DNA of 64,000 bases from Excoecaria cochinchinensis (Eukaryota > Streptophyta > Magnoliopsida > Malpighiales > Euphorbiaceae). How positions within the stretch are numbered: position 1 is the first letter of the stretch; each line of letters begins with the position of its first letter. The notes beneath the pieces were generated by a model, which ran no database searches, was not told the DNA's origin, and worked only from the letters and a program-made list of their open reading frames with translations. Positions 10,788 to 21,655 of the stretch are shown here, one piece after another. The stretch is taken from positions 2,234,001 to 2,298,000 of the forward strand of contig CANTUQ010000078.1 in NCBI GenBank assembly GCA_947683425.1, read 5' to 3'. The position numbers were made by a program, and so were the translations under genes.

Positions 10788-11108
10788 TGATGCGGAAACC
10801 CCAAGGCTAAAGAACCCGAAACCCCTTGAACATACAATATGGCATGAACATGAACAAGAATAAACCTCCAATCTAAAGAACCCCCAAACAACTATGTGAA
10901 TGGAAACGCTTATAATAGATTGATTTAAAATACAAGAACAGAATTCGCCACAAAGTAAATACCTTGATAAGAATTTAAAGTTCTTGATGCAAAAGAAGAA
11001 GACAAATAATCCTCTCCAATGAAGAATTCGGCCAAGCCAAAAGAAATTTATCAAATTAATCAAATCTGCCGCCAATCTCGTTTTTGTAGAGTATTTATAC
11101 TCTCTTAA
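10788..11108 (-). repeat. 5' LTR of element B, 3' portion
   Basis: 321 bp of the R/U5 side. The LTR is split by element B' at CTTAA and its other 529 bp are at 15458-15986. The two parts sum to 850 bp, equal to the 3' LTR. Confidence 0.92.
11104..11108. repeat. Target-site duplication CTTAA (mate at 15453-15457)
   Basis: CTTAA flanks element B' on both sides. The uninterrupted sequence is visible in the 3' LTR of B at about 5206-5213. Confidence 0.93.
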
Positions 11109-11362
11109 TGACGCGGAACCCCAAGGCTAAAGAACTCGAAACCCCTTGAACATATAATATGGCATAGATATGAATAAGAGTAAATCCCCAACCCTATTGA
11201 ACCCCCAATCAATAAAGTGAAAGGAAACGCAAATAATTAGGTTGATTTAAACACAAGAACAGAATTCGCCACAAGTAATTACCTTGATAAGAATTTATGT
11301 TCTTAATGCAAGAGAAGAAGACAAGCTATCCTCTCCAAAGATGAATTCGGCCAAGCCAAAAG
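11109..11362 (-). repeat. 3' LTR of B', 3' portion
   Basis: Starts TGACGCGG on the plus strand, a one-base variant of the usual TGATGCGG end. It is interrupted by a solo LTR after AAAAG and continues at 12186-12779. Confidence 0.9.
11358..11362. repeat. Target-site duplication AAAAG (mate at 12181-12185)
   Basis: AAAAG flanks the solo LTR 11363-12180. The empty site is visible in the sister LTR at about 14854-14859. Confidence 0.93.
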
Positions 11363-12180
11363 TGATGCGTGCACAGGGGGGTCAACACTTCAAGATTACA
11401 AACAATGGAAGTTCATATTCATGGAGATCAAATTTGGAAAAGTTAAAGAAGAGTTGAAGGAAGTCCATGGGCCGAATCTATGAAGAAGCCAAATCGAAGA
11501 TGGACATGTGCCATGTCATGTGCCAAACATGTGCCATGTCATGTGCCATGCATGTGCCCTATGTCATGTGCAATGCATGTGCTAATTAATGAACTTAATG
11601 GGCTGTTTTGTTTGGGCTTTTAGTTTAGGCTTTTATTTATTATTTTTATTTGATTATTTGTAATATGTTAGGCCTTAACTTATTCTTTTGGGCTTATTTA
11701 AGTGAGATGGGCTTTAATTAGCTTGGGCTCATTTAATTAGTTCTTTTTAGGCTTTTTGGGCTGAATTTTAAGTTAATTAGTGTGGGCTTTAGTTATCTTA
11801 GTGTAAGGCCCATGTTTTAAGGCCTATTTGATTAATTAGGGTTTTTATTAGCTTAAGTGAGTATAAATACTCCTCAAAAACGAATTTGTAATTCAGACTT
11901 GGAGATTATGATATTTTGAAGACTTTTATTTGGCTTGGCCAAATTCTTCATTGGAGAGGATTGTTTGTCTTCTTCTTTTGCATCAAGAACTTTAATTCTT
12001 ATCAAGATATTTACTTTGTGGCGAATTCTGTTCTTATGTTTTAAATCAATCTATTATAAGCGTTTCCATTCACATAGTTGTTTGGGGGTTCTTTAGATTG
12101 GGGGTTTATTCTTGTTCATGTTCATGCCATATTGTATGTTCAAGGGGTTTCGGGTTCTTTAGCCTTGGGGTTCCGCATCA
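11363..12180 (+). repeat. Solo LTR, family B (818 bp)
   Basis: TGATGCGTGC ... CCGCATCA with AAAAG on both sides and no internal region. It lies inside the 3' LTR of B' in the opposite orientation. It has at least seven CATGTG hexamers at 11501-11582 and a TATAAATA near 11862. Confidence 0.93.
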
Positions 12181-12185
12181 AAAAG

Positions 12186-12779
12186 AAATGTATCAAATTA
12201 GTCAAATCTGCCTCCAATCTCGTTTTTGTGGAGTATATATGCTCCCTTAAGCTAGAAAAAACCCTAATTAATCAAATAGGCCTTAAAACATGGGCCTTAC
12301 ATCAAGATAACTAAAGCCCACACTAATTAACTTAAAATTCAGCCCAAAAAGCCTAAAAAGAACTAATTAAATGAGCCCAAGTTAATTAAAGCCCATCTCA
12401 CTTAAATAAGCCCAAAAGAATAAGTTAAGGCCTAATATATTATAAATAATCAAATAAAAATAATAAATAAAAGCCTAAACTAAAAGCCCAAATAAATCTG
12501 CCCCTTAATCCACCAATTAGCACATACATTGCACATGCTCTGGCTCACATGCATAGCACATGTCAAGGTCACATGATCGGCACATGTCAAGTGTCACATG
12601 ACCTGCACATATTAAGTCGTCACATGACTAGCACATGTCCATCTTCAATTTGGCTTCTTCATAAATTTGGCCCACGGACTTCCTTCAAGCCTTCTTTAAC
12701 TTCTCCAAATTTGATCTCCATGAATATGAACTTCCATTGTTTATAATCTTGAAATGTTGACCCCCCTGTGCACGCATCA
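12186..12779 (-). repeat. 3' LTR of B', 5' portion
   Basis: Continuation of the split LTR; on the minus strand it starts TGATGCGTGC at 12779, next to the purine tract. It encodes the ORF C-terminus (DACTGGSTFQ ... RGPNL) up to the stop at 12659-12661, and has a CATGTG cluster at about 12525-12642. Confidence 0.92.
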
Positions 12780-13429
12780 TTCCCTCCCTCTTTAGAAAAG
12801 ATTCGTCCTCGAATCTTCGTCTTGTTCAAGTTGGGAATTGACACTTGTAGAATAAATTCATCTTCATATAAGATCTTCTGAATAGGTGGAAATAAAATGA
12901 ATGCTTCTTCAGCTGAGGACTCATCATGTTCCTGCAATTTAACATGAAAACTAGGCAAAACATGGTTAGTCTTTAATATAATCTTTTCATTCTGATCATT
13001 ATTATCTTCACTTTCCACGTTCAATTCAACCTCCTTAAGAACTGTAGGGTCAATTATAACATTCTGATCTTTTATCTCAATTACACAAACATCCTTCTGT
13101 TCACTCAAAGCAACATCTTCTCTTTCAATTATGTTTTCCTTTTCACTCAAAACAACATCTTCATCACATCCACTTATTTCTTCCTCATTTACAACTTCAT
13201 CAGCATATAAGTCTATACCATCTCTTTCAGCTTCACAAACAATTTCGTTGACAATAACTTCCTCTTCTTTCTTTCTTTCCTCCTGTCTTATATATGTACT
13301 TACTAGTCTAGAAAGTTGTTTAAATTGTAACTCAAAATCTTTAAGATTTTTATCCAACAACTTAGCATCCTTTTTCAACTCATTCAATGCTTCTTGATCT
13401 AAATGTCGTCTTGACTTGTAATAGTACAT
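12659..13429 (-). CDS. Intact acidic ORF of non-autonomous element B' (256 aa, unknown function)
   Basis: Open from ATG at 13429 (MYYYKSRRHLDQ) to a TGA inside the 3' LTR. An in-frame ATG at 13492 would add 21 residues, but those codons fall in the conserved leader block, so the downstream start is preferred. Layout: basic start, predicted helical or coiled segment (residues about 12-75, LKDFELQFKQLSRL and RQEERKKEEE), a long Glu/Asp-rich part (about 75-165), a hydrophobic patch (AFILFPPIQKI), then PNLNKTKIRGRIF and the SKEGGND codons, which coincide with the polypurine tract. The last ~40 residues come from the LTR. There is no zinc knuckle, protease, RT or integrase motif. I do not recognise a known domain. 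The near-identical frame at 39312-40082 argues that it is a real gene. Confidence 0.75.
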   Translation of the reverse strand: MYYYKSRRHLDQEALNELKKDAKLLDKNLKDFELQFKQLSRLVSTYIRQEERKKEEEVIVNEIVCEAERDGIDLYADEVVNEEEISGCDEDVVLSEKENIIEREDVALSEQKDVCVIEIKDQNVIIDPTVLKEVELNVESEDNNDQNEKIILKTNHVLPSFHVKLQEHDESSAEEAFILFPPIQKILYEDEFILQVSIPNLNKTKIRGRIFSKEGGNDACTGGSTFQDYKQWKFIFMEIKFGEVKEGLKEVRGPNL

Positions 13430-14590
13430 CCTCACAATCACTCCCTCATGTGTTTCACTCAAAATATGACACTCCACTCGTATTTCGCTCAATTTGGCTT
13501 TTACCCTCCTTTAAGCTCACACTCTCAAGCCTTTTACCACTCAAGCTTGTTATCTTCAGTTGCACTTCAGAACTCAAACTCAAGTCAAAATAACCACAAG
13601 CAGCAAATTATGGTAAAGAATGCAATGAAAATACTTAACAAAGAAGATAGGCACAAAACTAGAAGCAAAAGACCAAAGTGAAGAACGTTGAAATGAGCAT
13701 ACAAGGTGAAGATATGTATGCTGTCCGAATTATGTGAATTTAACTAACAAGAATCAAATTGTTAATTATAGTGTAATCGGAAGCAAAAACACAAAGACAC
13801 CAAAAATGGAAACTTAAGAATGAAAGAAATGACAAAACTAATGCAATAATGCAGAAATTGATATCTCCCTAATGGAAAATTCAATTTGATACAATATGGG
13901 TTATTACACTAAGACAAAATGAAACGGAGACACAAGATGTCCAAACTAAAACAAGATTAGGAAACCCAAATGTTTGTCCAAAATAAGATAAAGATTAAAC
14001 CAATATGTCTTAATAAGATCAAATAAGGAAACCCAAATGTCTAAACTAAGACAAAATGACTTATCCACTATGTCTTAATTAGTTCAAGATATGGAAACCC
14101 AAATGTCTAGACTTAAGACAAAATGAAACTTATCTAATTTAATGTCCTAATTTAAATAATGTCCCAATCCTAATTTCTTTTCTTTTTTTTTTTGAATTAT
14201 CTCTAACTAATTAGATAATAACAATTCTATCCTAAAGAAATACAATCCTAATTGTTCACACCAACCAAAGTTAACCCAAATTACAATACTTTTTCTAAAT
14301 TCGGATGAACAGTAAATTCGGATGAACAGTGCGATGAACAGTACCAGGAACAGTACGACGGAATTTTTTTTTTATATTTTTTTTATTTTTAGCTAGATAA
14401 CAACTAGAACAACTAATAACCTAGAAATCAAGATCAAACAATAAGAAATAACACCTAAAACAAAGCTCCCTATAATTTAGGCCACTATGATGAACAAGGG
14501 TTCCTAAATTTTAGGAATCAAATAAATTGAAAATTAATGAATAAAAACAGAAAGTAAACATGGATAAATAAGAATTTAATCCAAATCCAA
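13430..14590 (-). other. 5' leader of element B'
   Basis: Close copy of the B and B2 leaders. The conserved block is at about 13431-13577, with its palindrome changed to CATGTG (13447-13452). GAACAGT repeats lie at 14305-14362, next to T tracts. No separate ORF. Confidence 0.75.
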
Positions 14591-14602
14591 GCTCTAATAC
14601 CA
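14591..14602 (-). other. Primer-binding site of B', one mismatch
   Basis: The plus strand reads GCTCTAATACCA; the other copies have GCTCTGATACCA. The single G-to-A change probably arose after insertion. Confidence 0.85.
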
Positions 14603-14604
14603 AA

Positions 14605-15452
14605 TGATGCGGAACCCCAAGGCTAAAGAACCCGAAACCCCTTGAACATAAAATATGGCATAGATATGAATAAGAGTAAATCCCCAACCCTATTGAACCC
14701 CCAATCAATAAAGTGAAAGGAAACGCAAATAATTAGGTTGATTTAAACACAAGAAAAGAATTCGCCACAAGTAATTACCTTGATAAGAATTTATGTTCTT
14801 AATGCAAAAGAAGAAGACAAGCTATCCTCTCCAAAGATGAATTCGGCCAAGCCAAAAGAAATGTATCAAATTAGTCAAATCTGCCTCCAATCTCGTTTTT
14901 GTGAAGTATATATACTCCTTTAAGCTAGAAAAAACCCTAATTAATCAAATAGGCCTTAAAACATGGGCCTTACATCAAGATAACTAAAGCTCACACTAAT
15001 TAACTTAAAATTCAGCCCAAAAAGCCTAAAAAGAACTAATTAAATGAGCCCAAGCTAATTAAAGCCCATCTCACTTAAATAAGCCCAAAAGAATAAGTTA
15101 AGGCCTAATATATTACAAATAATCAAATAAAAATAATAAATAAAAGCCTAAACTAAAAGCCCAAATAAATCAGCCCCTTAATCCACCAATTAGCACATGC
15201 ATTGCACATGCTCTAGCTCACATGCATAGCACATGTCAAGGTCACATGATCGGCACATGTCAAGTGTCACATGACCTGCACATGTTAAGTCGTCACATGA
15301 CTAGCACATGTCCATCTTCAATTTGGCTTCTTCATAAATTTGGCCCACGGACTTCCTTCAAGCCTTCTTTAAGTTCTCCAAATTTGATCTCCATGAATAT
15401 GAACTTCCATTGTTTATAATCTTGAAATGTTGACCCCCCTGTGCACGCATCA
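14605..15452 (-). repeat. 5' LTR of B' (848 bp)
   Basis: Minus strand TGATGCGTGC (15452) to CCGCATCA (14605), uninterrupted. CATGTG cluster at about 15190-15315 on the minus strand. Followed by CTTAA. Confidence 0.93.
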
Positions 15453-15457
15453 CTTAA

Positions 15458-15986
15458 GCTAATAAAAACCCTAATTAATTAAATAGGCCTTAAAACATGG
15501 GCCTTACACTAAGATAACTAAAGCCCACACTAATTAACTTAATATTCAGCCCAAAAATCCTAAAAAGAACTAATTAAATGAGCCCAAGCTAATTAAAGCC
15601 CATCTCATTTAAATAAGCCCAAAAGAATAAGTTAAGGCCTAACATATTACAAATAATCAAATGAAAATAATAAATAAAAGCCTAAACTAAAAGCCCAAAT
15701 AAATCAGCCCCTTAATCCACCAATTAGCACATGCATTGCACATGCTCTGGCTCACATGCATAGCACATGTCAAGGTCACATGATCGGCACATGTCAAGTG
15801 TCACATGACCTGCACATGTTAAGTCGTCACATGACTAGCACATGTCCATCTTCAATTTGGCTTCTTCATAAATTTGGCCCACGGACTTCCTTCAAGCCTT
15901 CTTTAAGTTCTCCAAATTTGATCTCCATAAATATGAACTTCCATTGTTTATAATCTTGAAATGTTGACCCCCCTGTGCACGCATCA
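15458..15986 (-). repeat. 5' LTR of element B, 5' portion
   Basis: 529 bp of U3 and R that complete the split LTR. On the minus strand it starts TGATGCGTGC at 15986, next to GTGGG. It contains the CATGTG cluster (about 15720-15850). Confidence 0.92.
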
Positions 15987-15991
15987 GTGGG

Positions 15992-16826
15992 TAGGCTAAA
16001 GTTGGGCTTATCTCTTCCAAAGAGTTGGGCCAAAATAATTATTTGAGGCTTAGAGAACATGAGGGGGTCGAATTTTACATGGGAGAGTTGAATTTTAATG
16101 GCTTTGGGTCAGATTTAGGTTAAGGCCTACATTAGTGAACTTAGAGTCCTAAATTTTAGGAATGGGTTTTCTTTGATAAATACTTATTATTTTGGGATAT
16201 TATTAAGTAGAGTTTGAGGGAGAAATCATAGCTTGAACTTATCCTTTAGGGGCTGGCCGAAATTCACTTTTAGTCAAGTTTAAGTCTACATTCATTTCTT
16301 CTTTTCTTAGGATAATTATGCCTATTTATCACTAGCTTTTAGGATTATTTTCAAATTGTATTTATCTTTATTTATTCATGTACTTAGTCCAGATTATGGC
16401 CAAATACATATCTATAAAGGTTAGGAATTATCTTTGTTATTTATTTTATTAATTATCTCTTAGAGTTAGTGTTTGATTATAACTCCTCTAGGGAGGGGTG
16501 GCTGCCTAGCCTATATAAAGGGCTGAACTTCTTCATTTGTACTTTACATTTGCATATTTATGATTAATAAATTTTCATTGACTGAATTTGTGAGAGTTAA
16601 TTTTTATTGATTCTTGCTATTGTATGAAGAATTAGACTTAGGCAATTTGCATGATTAATGTATGCTTGATTCTTATTTTTCTTACTTTCTAAAGCAATCT
16701 ATTATAAGCGTTTCCATTCAAGTTTGTTTAGGGGTTCTTTAGATTGAGAGTTTATTCACTTGTTTATGATCAATATTCATGGTATGTTGGCGTTCTAGTT
16801 TGCATATAGGCTGGGGTTCCGCATCA
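15992..16826 (+). repeat. 5' LTR of A2, right part
   Basis: Resumes the family A LTR after the B insertion and ends GGGTTCCGCATCA. Confidence 0.92.
16512..16519 (+). promoter_or_regulatory. TATA box of the A2 LTR
   Basis: TATATAAA within CTAGCCTATATAAAGGGC, about 310 bp before the LTR end. It is conserved in the other family A LTRs in both orientations. Confidence 0.7.
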
Positions 16827-16828
16827 AT

Positions 16829-16840
16829 TGGTATCAGAGC
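16829..16840 (+). other. Primer-binding site of A2 (tRNA-iMet)
   Basis: TGGTATCAGAGC, two bases after the LTR. Confidence 0.94.
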
Positions 16841-17646
16841 TTAAACTAAGTGATAAATTCTTAACTATCCTTTAATTTTGTCTTCTTAAAATTCTTTCTT
16901 TGTTTTGGCTGAATAGGACTTTGCATCTAGTTCCTTATCCCTTGATCAATTTCGTTAAATTACCTATCTCAAGTATTTGATCATTAGTTGTGTGATTTAT
17001 GATTGAAAAAAAAAGAAAATTTATATACATATCAGAAAAAAAAAATTCTAGAAATTATCTTGTGTTCAATTCGGGTCTTATTATCTTATTAAGTTCAAAT
17101 TTGATCAATTAAGCTAGAACTTCCATAATTGGTTTGATTTCTTCAAAAATCAAGTTAAGTACTCGTTGTTTTTGGATTTTGGGTGATATTATTGCATGCT
17201 TTCTTTGATTTTCTTTTTGTTGAGTCTATATAAAATCTGTTTAAACTAATCATTAGGTTTAGTTAAACTTCGCATTTAAGTGCATCCGTCTTGTCTATTC
17301 TTTTCATTCTAAGTTATCAATTTGTGTGTCTAAACTGTTTTTGGTTCCAACTACACTAGTTTAACATATTGCACATTGCTGAACATCTTTATACACTAAA
17401 GCGCATGAAATTTATCTCTTGTGTGCTAATTTCTAAGTTTGTTCAATTTGGTCAATTTGCCTCTAGAATTGGTACTTTTTGCTGTTCTTGTTAAGTACTC
17501 ATTGTTTCCAAATCAAACTACTTAATTGTGCATATTTGTAGAGTTTGTTTCTGAAGTACAATTGTGAGAAATCAATTTGTGAGTTGAGAGACAAACACGT
17601 GAGGTTGAGTGAATTCTTTTCTTTACTTGTTTACTTAAGTTTAAAG
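16841..17646 (+). other. 5' leader of A2
   Basis: Untranslated leader matching A1. It ends with the pre-gag block, with CACGTG at 17596-17601, and contains the unoccupied target of the solo LTR seen in A1 (about 17533-17548). Confidence 0.78.
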
Positions 17647-19277
17647 ATGTCTAGAAACAATAGTAAAGATGAGACTAAGATTACCACTAATACTAAACTT
17701 ATGTTTAAAGCTTTTATGGATAGTTTGCAAAAGCTAAATCTCAGGATGGACAGCATAGAAAGTGACCTTAAAGCTTCCAAAGTCAAGTATACAAGGGGGT
17801 AAGAAGTAGACCAATTATACAATGATGATGGAGAAGAGGAGGCTCATTCCTTCCCAATGAGAGCAAGGAGGTATAACAATCGAATGGAAAGTAAAGACAA
17901 TAATTTGAGTGCTATCAAGATGAAGATTCCACCATTCAAAGGCAAAAATGATGTGGATGCCTATCTCGATTGGGAAAGAAAGGTAGAGATGATTTTTTCA
18001 TGCCACCACTATTCAGATGAGAAAAAGGTAAAACTCGAAGCCATTGAATTTTCTGATTATGCACTAATTTGGTGGGATGAGTTATTGAAAAGTAGGAGGA
18101 GAAATGGGGAACTCCCTATCACTTCTTGGGAGGAAATGAAAAGAATCATGAGAAAGAAGTATGTGCCTAGTTACTATCATAAGGAACTCCACAATTAGTT
18201 GTAAAGACTTATACAAGGATCTAGTTCAATGGAGGATTACTATAAGGAGATGGAGATGCTCATGATTAAAGCAAGCATTGTGGAGGATGAATATCGAACG
18301 ATGCCTCGCTTTTTGGGAGGTATGAATAGAGAACTTGCTGATATTGTTGAATTGCAGCATTATGTGGATACGGATGATTTGGTGAACATTGCAATTAAAG
18401 TGGAGAGACAAAGAAGTAGATGTGGGACAACCAAGTCCTATTCAAATTCCAATAACAATAAATGGAATTCAAAGTGGAACAATGGTGACTCAAAGAAAGA
18501 ATCCACTTCTAAGTACCAGTCAAATTCCAAAGAGAAAACGGTTACTACACAAAAAGGTACTTCTGAAACAACCCCTAAACCTAATAGACATAGGGACATT
18601 CAGTGTTTCAAATGTAAGGGTTGTGGTCATTACGCCAATGAATGTGGGAATAAAAAGACCATGATAATAAGGGGGTATGAAATTGTTTCTGATTCTGAAT
18701 CTGATAATGACTGTGATGATATGCCACCTTTAGAGGATTGTTCTAATGTAGATGAAAATGTAGAGTATCCTGTTCAGGGAGAGTCCTTAGTGGTGTTGCA
18801 TGCATTGAATTTAAATGTAAAAGGAAAAGGACTAGAACAGAGGGAAAACATATTTCATACTAGATGCCTAATAGGTGGGAAAGTCTGTAGCTTGATAATT
18901 GATGGGGGTAGTTATGCTAATGTTGCTAGTACAGTCTTAGTTGATAAATTAGGACTTAAAACTGAGAAACACCCTAACCCATACAGACTTCAGTGGTTGA
19001 ATGATAGTGAGGAAGTTAAGTTGACCAAACGTGTAACTATATTATTTTCCCTTGGTAAATATGAAGATGATATGAGCACAACCAAGCATGATAACATAAA
19101 ATCAAGGTCAAAGAAGCTTAAAAAAGTCCTACAAGCATTCAAGAGACCTTATATAAGGAAGATACAAGTTCAAGAAGAGAAAGAAGCTAAATTGGACTAT
19201 GAAGACAAGTTTAGGCCAAATGGTGTAATGGGCCTCCAAGCCACTTTATTTAGTTTCTATTCTTTATGTAACATGTA
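17647..19277 (+). pseudogene. Gag-protease frame of A2 joined to the LTR-coded tail, three nonsense codons
   Basis: Gag begins at MSRNNSKDE (17647). Capsid core: DAYLDWERKVEMIF (about 17950-17995) and YALIWWDEL. The CCHC zinc knuckle CFKCKGCGHYANEC lies at about 18605-18646. A protease-like segment follows (CSLIIDGGSYANVAS, about 18889-18933), with DGGS at the active site as in E1. After FSLGKYEDD the frame enters a family A LTR at 19068 and ends at 19277. Stops: 17800-17802 (GAA to TAA), 18196-18198 (CAG to TAG) and 18202-18204 (CAA to TAA). Reverse transcriptase, RNase H and integrase are missing and no purine tract precedes the LTR, so this is an inactive remnant. Confidence 0.82.
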
Positions 19278-19337
19278 ATTAAGTATATTTGGGCAGCCTA
19301 GAACATAGGAAAACAAATTGGACTTGATTGGAATAGG
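19068..19337 (+). repeat. Family A LTR, 5' 270 bp only
   Basis: TGATATGAGC start, tail frame with KSRSKKLKKVLQAF, and similarity to 4533-4889 until GATTGGAATAGG. The remainder is lost and unrelated DNA follows. Either the 3' LTR of A2 or an independent LTR insertion. Confidence 0.82.
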
Positions 19338-20761
19338 GTGAAAACTGAAAAAAGGCACCCTGGGCAAAAATTTGAAGCTCGAGAGAAAATGGTCAATCAA
19401 GAAAACCCACGAGAGCTGATTGGCGACAGGAGTTTGATGTTGTTAAGATCTATTCAGAGATTAGATGTGTTTTTCATTGTAAATCCATGTTAAATATTGA
19501 TCATGTATGTTGAAATCACATTAAAATGTGCACAATTTTGCAAAAAGGAATAAAGCAGAAATTATTCAGACCACATGTTCATTATTTTCTAGTTCTCTTA
19601 TAAAAAGAAAGACATTATTCATTATAGAATGCATGTAAATCTAAACTATACTGCTACTCTCGCCAATCAGATGCCTAAGTCGGTGGGTCCTATTGTCAAC
19701 AGCAGGGCTAAACACCCATCTCTTGTAGGCACTAGTGGAAATGGTGGAGCAATCTCTAACTGAAGGTAGGATGGTCCTCACCGGCAATCTGGTCCAAAGA
19801 CCATGGTACCTAGATGTGAAGGCCGAGGATAGGACACCACCCTGAAAAGCTAAAGGGAGTCTCATGACATCCTGGGTCACCCTAAATTGTCAGGTACAAC
19901 ATGCCGTGATGTAAAAATTAGCCGCATATAGCCCACACACTGGAACACACCCTGAGGAACCTTCAATGGTCACAGCGGTAATATGGAGCCAGGCGCTCAT
20001 AAAACTGATATCCTCATCTGCCATCTCACTAAATCTAGCAACACCCTCATCGGGAGAAGTAAAAGAGTATGATCGCTATCGAGGTAAGAAATGCCTAAGT
20101 GAATACTAGCCAATCACCCTGGGAGGAGGCTCTGATAAAAGCTTCAGCTTCTCCTATAGCCAGATCTGCAAGACAAGAAGTCAGAAATGAAAAAAGATAA
20201 TAAAAAGGATAATAGTAACAATAAGAAAGAAAAGAATTAATAAAAGCTGCCGGAATGGGTAGGGTCCACTCCAGGCAAAAATAAGGCATAGGGTTATGTG
20301 AAAATCCAAAAGGATGTATTTCCCGCTATGAAAAGCTAGTGTGAAAACTCACAAAGGGCGCACTACCTTTGAAAACAATGACGTACCTGGAGTAACAAGG
20401 TACTCCTAGTGAAGGCAATAGAAGGATCGGCACAGACAGAGTCTAAACTCATGATCATCTCAGCTAGAATCAGAGGGAATGGGGTAAGCCCGTGATGGAT
20501 GCCATCTACTATTCCGAATAGCCAAAAATCGCTGGTCAACTCAGTAGAAGTCACTGTCAGAAATCTAGAGAGGCAGAACAATAAGACAATGCTGGCCTGG
20601 TAGGTAGACATGTGAGAATAGCCCTCTAGTGCCTCAACTAACGGCTCTAGAGAGAAGGCCACTCCCCGAGGGCCCAGTTGATTGGCAACATCAGAAGAAA
20701 CTCACAAGGTCAGTGCAATGTCCCTTACATGGACAAAACCACAAATCAGGATGCAAGGTGG
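19338..20761. other. Unassigned 1.4-kb segment, possibly old plant-transposon ORF fragment on the minus strand
   Basis: No LTR, PBS or Pol motif. A minus-strand frame at 20662-20363 (99 codons; DGIHHGLTPFPLILAEMI) loosely resembles the IDGI-type segment of the ATHILA-ORF1-like frame at 35407-36561. A second short minus frame lies at 19880-19641. Base composition is less AT-rich than in the surrounding elements. It may be decayed host or transposon DNA. Confidence 0.35.
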
Positions 20762-21641
20762 TGATGCATGCACAGGGGGGTTAATATTGCAAGATTATAA
20801 ATATTGCAAGTTCGGATTCAGGGAGATCAAATTTGGGAAAGTTCAAGAAGGCTTGAAGGTGGTTTACTGTAGCTATGAAGAAGCTGAATCAAAAAGAGAC
20901 TTTGAAGAGAGGCATGTGCAAGTCATGTGACCTTGACATGTGCCATCCATGTGTTTTGACATGTGCTAGACATGTGCCATGTCATGTGCTATGCATGTGC
21001 CATATGCATGTGCACATCATATGACACATTACATGTGCAATGCATGTGCCAATTAATGGACTTAATGGGCTGTTTTGTTTGGGCTTTTAGTTTAGGCTGT
21101 TATTTGATTATTTGTAATATATTAGGCTTTAACTTATTCTTTTGGGTTTATTTACGTGAGATGGGCTTTAATTAGCTTGGGCTCATTTAATTAGTTCTTT
21201 TTAGGCTTTTTGGGCTGTATTTTAAGTTAATTAGTGTGGGCTTTAGTTATCTTGGTGTAAGGCCCATGTTTAAAGGCCTATTTGATTAATTAGGGTTTTT
21301 ATTAGCTTAAAGGAGTATAAATACTCCTAAAAAACGAATTTGTATAGAGAGATTGGAATTATTAAACAATGGAGGCTATCCTCTTTTCTTGGCTTTGCCA
21401 AAATTCTAATAGATTAAATTTGTGAGATTTGCTTGCTTTTCTTTTCTATTGCATGAAGAATTTGATTAACTTATCAATTATTTGATTGTGGCATTTTTCA
21501 GGTTCTTTAATTCCCGATTATTTGCGTTTCCATTCACAAGTTGTTTGGGGGTTCAATAGGGAGGGTGTTTATCTGATTTTACTTTGCTATTCGAATTGTA
21601 TGTGTGGGTTTGTAGCTCATTAGCTATTGGGTTCCGCATCA
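20762..21641 (+). repeat. 5' LTR of element D (880 bp)
   Basis: TGATGCATGC ... CCGCATCA. Its start codes for DACTGG-type tail residues like family B, whereas its 3' third resembles the E1 LTR, so it is intermediate between the two. About eleven CATGTG hexamers lie at 20910-21052. Confidence 0.88.
21316..21323 (+). promoter_or_regulatory. TATA box of the D LTR inside a perfect inverted repeat
   Basis: TATAAATA within GGAGTATAAATACTCC: arms GGAGTAT and ATACTCC with a two-base centre. Confidence 0.7.
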
Positions 21642-21643
21642 TT

Positions 21644-21655
21644 TTGTATCAGAGC
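21644..21655 (+). other. Primer-binding site of D, one mismatch
   Basis: TTGTATCAGAGC instead of TGGTATCAGAGC, at the expected spacing after the LTR. Confidence 0.8.

Larger units (their letters stand above)
11109..15452 (-). mobile_element. Element B', non-autonomous LTR retrotransposon with intact short ORF
   Basis: Minus-strand order: 5' LTR 15452-14605 (848 bp), PBS 14602-14591, leader, ORF 13429-12659, 3' LTR 12779-12186 plus 11362-11109 (848 bp without the solo LTR). It inserted into the 5' LTR of the related element B. Both LTRs have equal length. The PBS carries one change. Confidence 0.94.
4890..15986 (-). mobile_element. Element B, non-autonomous LTR retrotransposon with two nested insertions
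   Basis: Minus-strand order: 5' LTR (15986-15458 plus 11108-10788, 850 bp), PBS (10785-10774), leader, ORF (9600 down to 5619, broken), 3' LTR (5739-4890, 850 bp). Element C is inserted in the ORF and element B' in the 5' LTR. Without its guests the element is about 3.5 kb and has no room for reverse transcriptase or integrase. Equal LTR lengths and the GTGGG duplication make the boundaries secure. Confidence 0.92.
4533..19337 (+). mobile_element. Element A2, Ty3/gypsy (family A), 5' LTR split by nested insertions, 3' end truncated
   Basis: Order: 5' LTR (4533-4889 plus 15992-16826, 1192 bp when the B insertion is ignored), PBS (16829-16840), leader, Gag-protease (17647-19067), then a family A LTR start at 19068 that stops at about 19337. 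Reverse transcriptase, RNase H and integrase are absent. The junction from protease to LTR lacks the polypurine tract, so it is a deletion or a second LTR insertion rather than a replicating arrangement. Confidence 0.8.
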
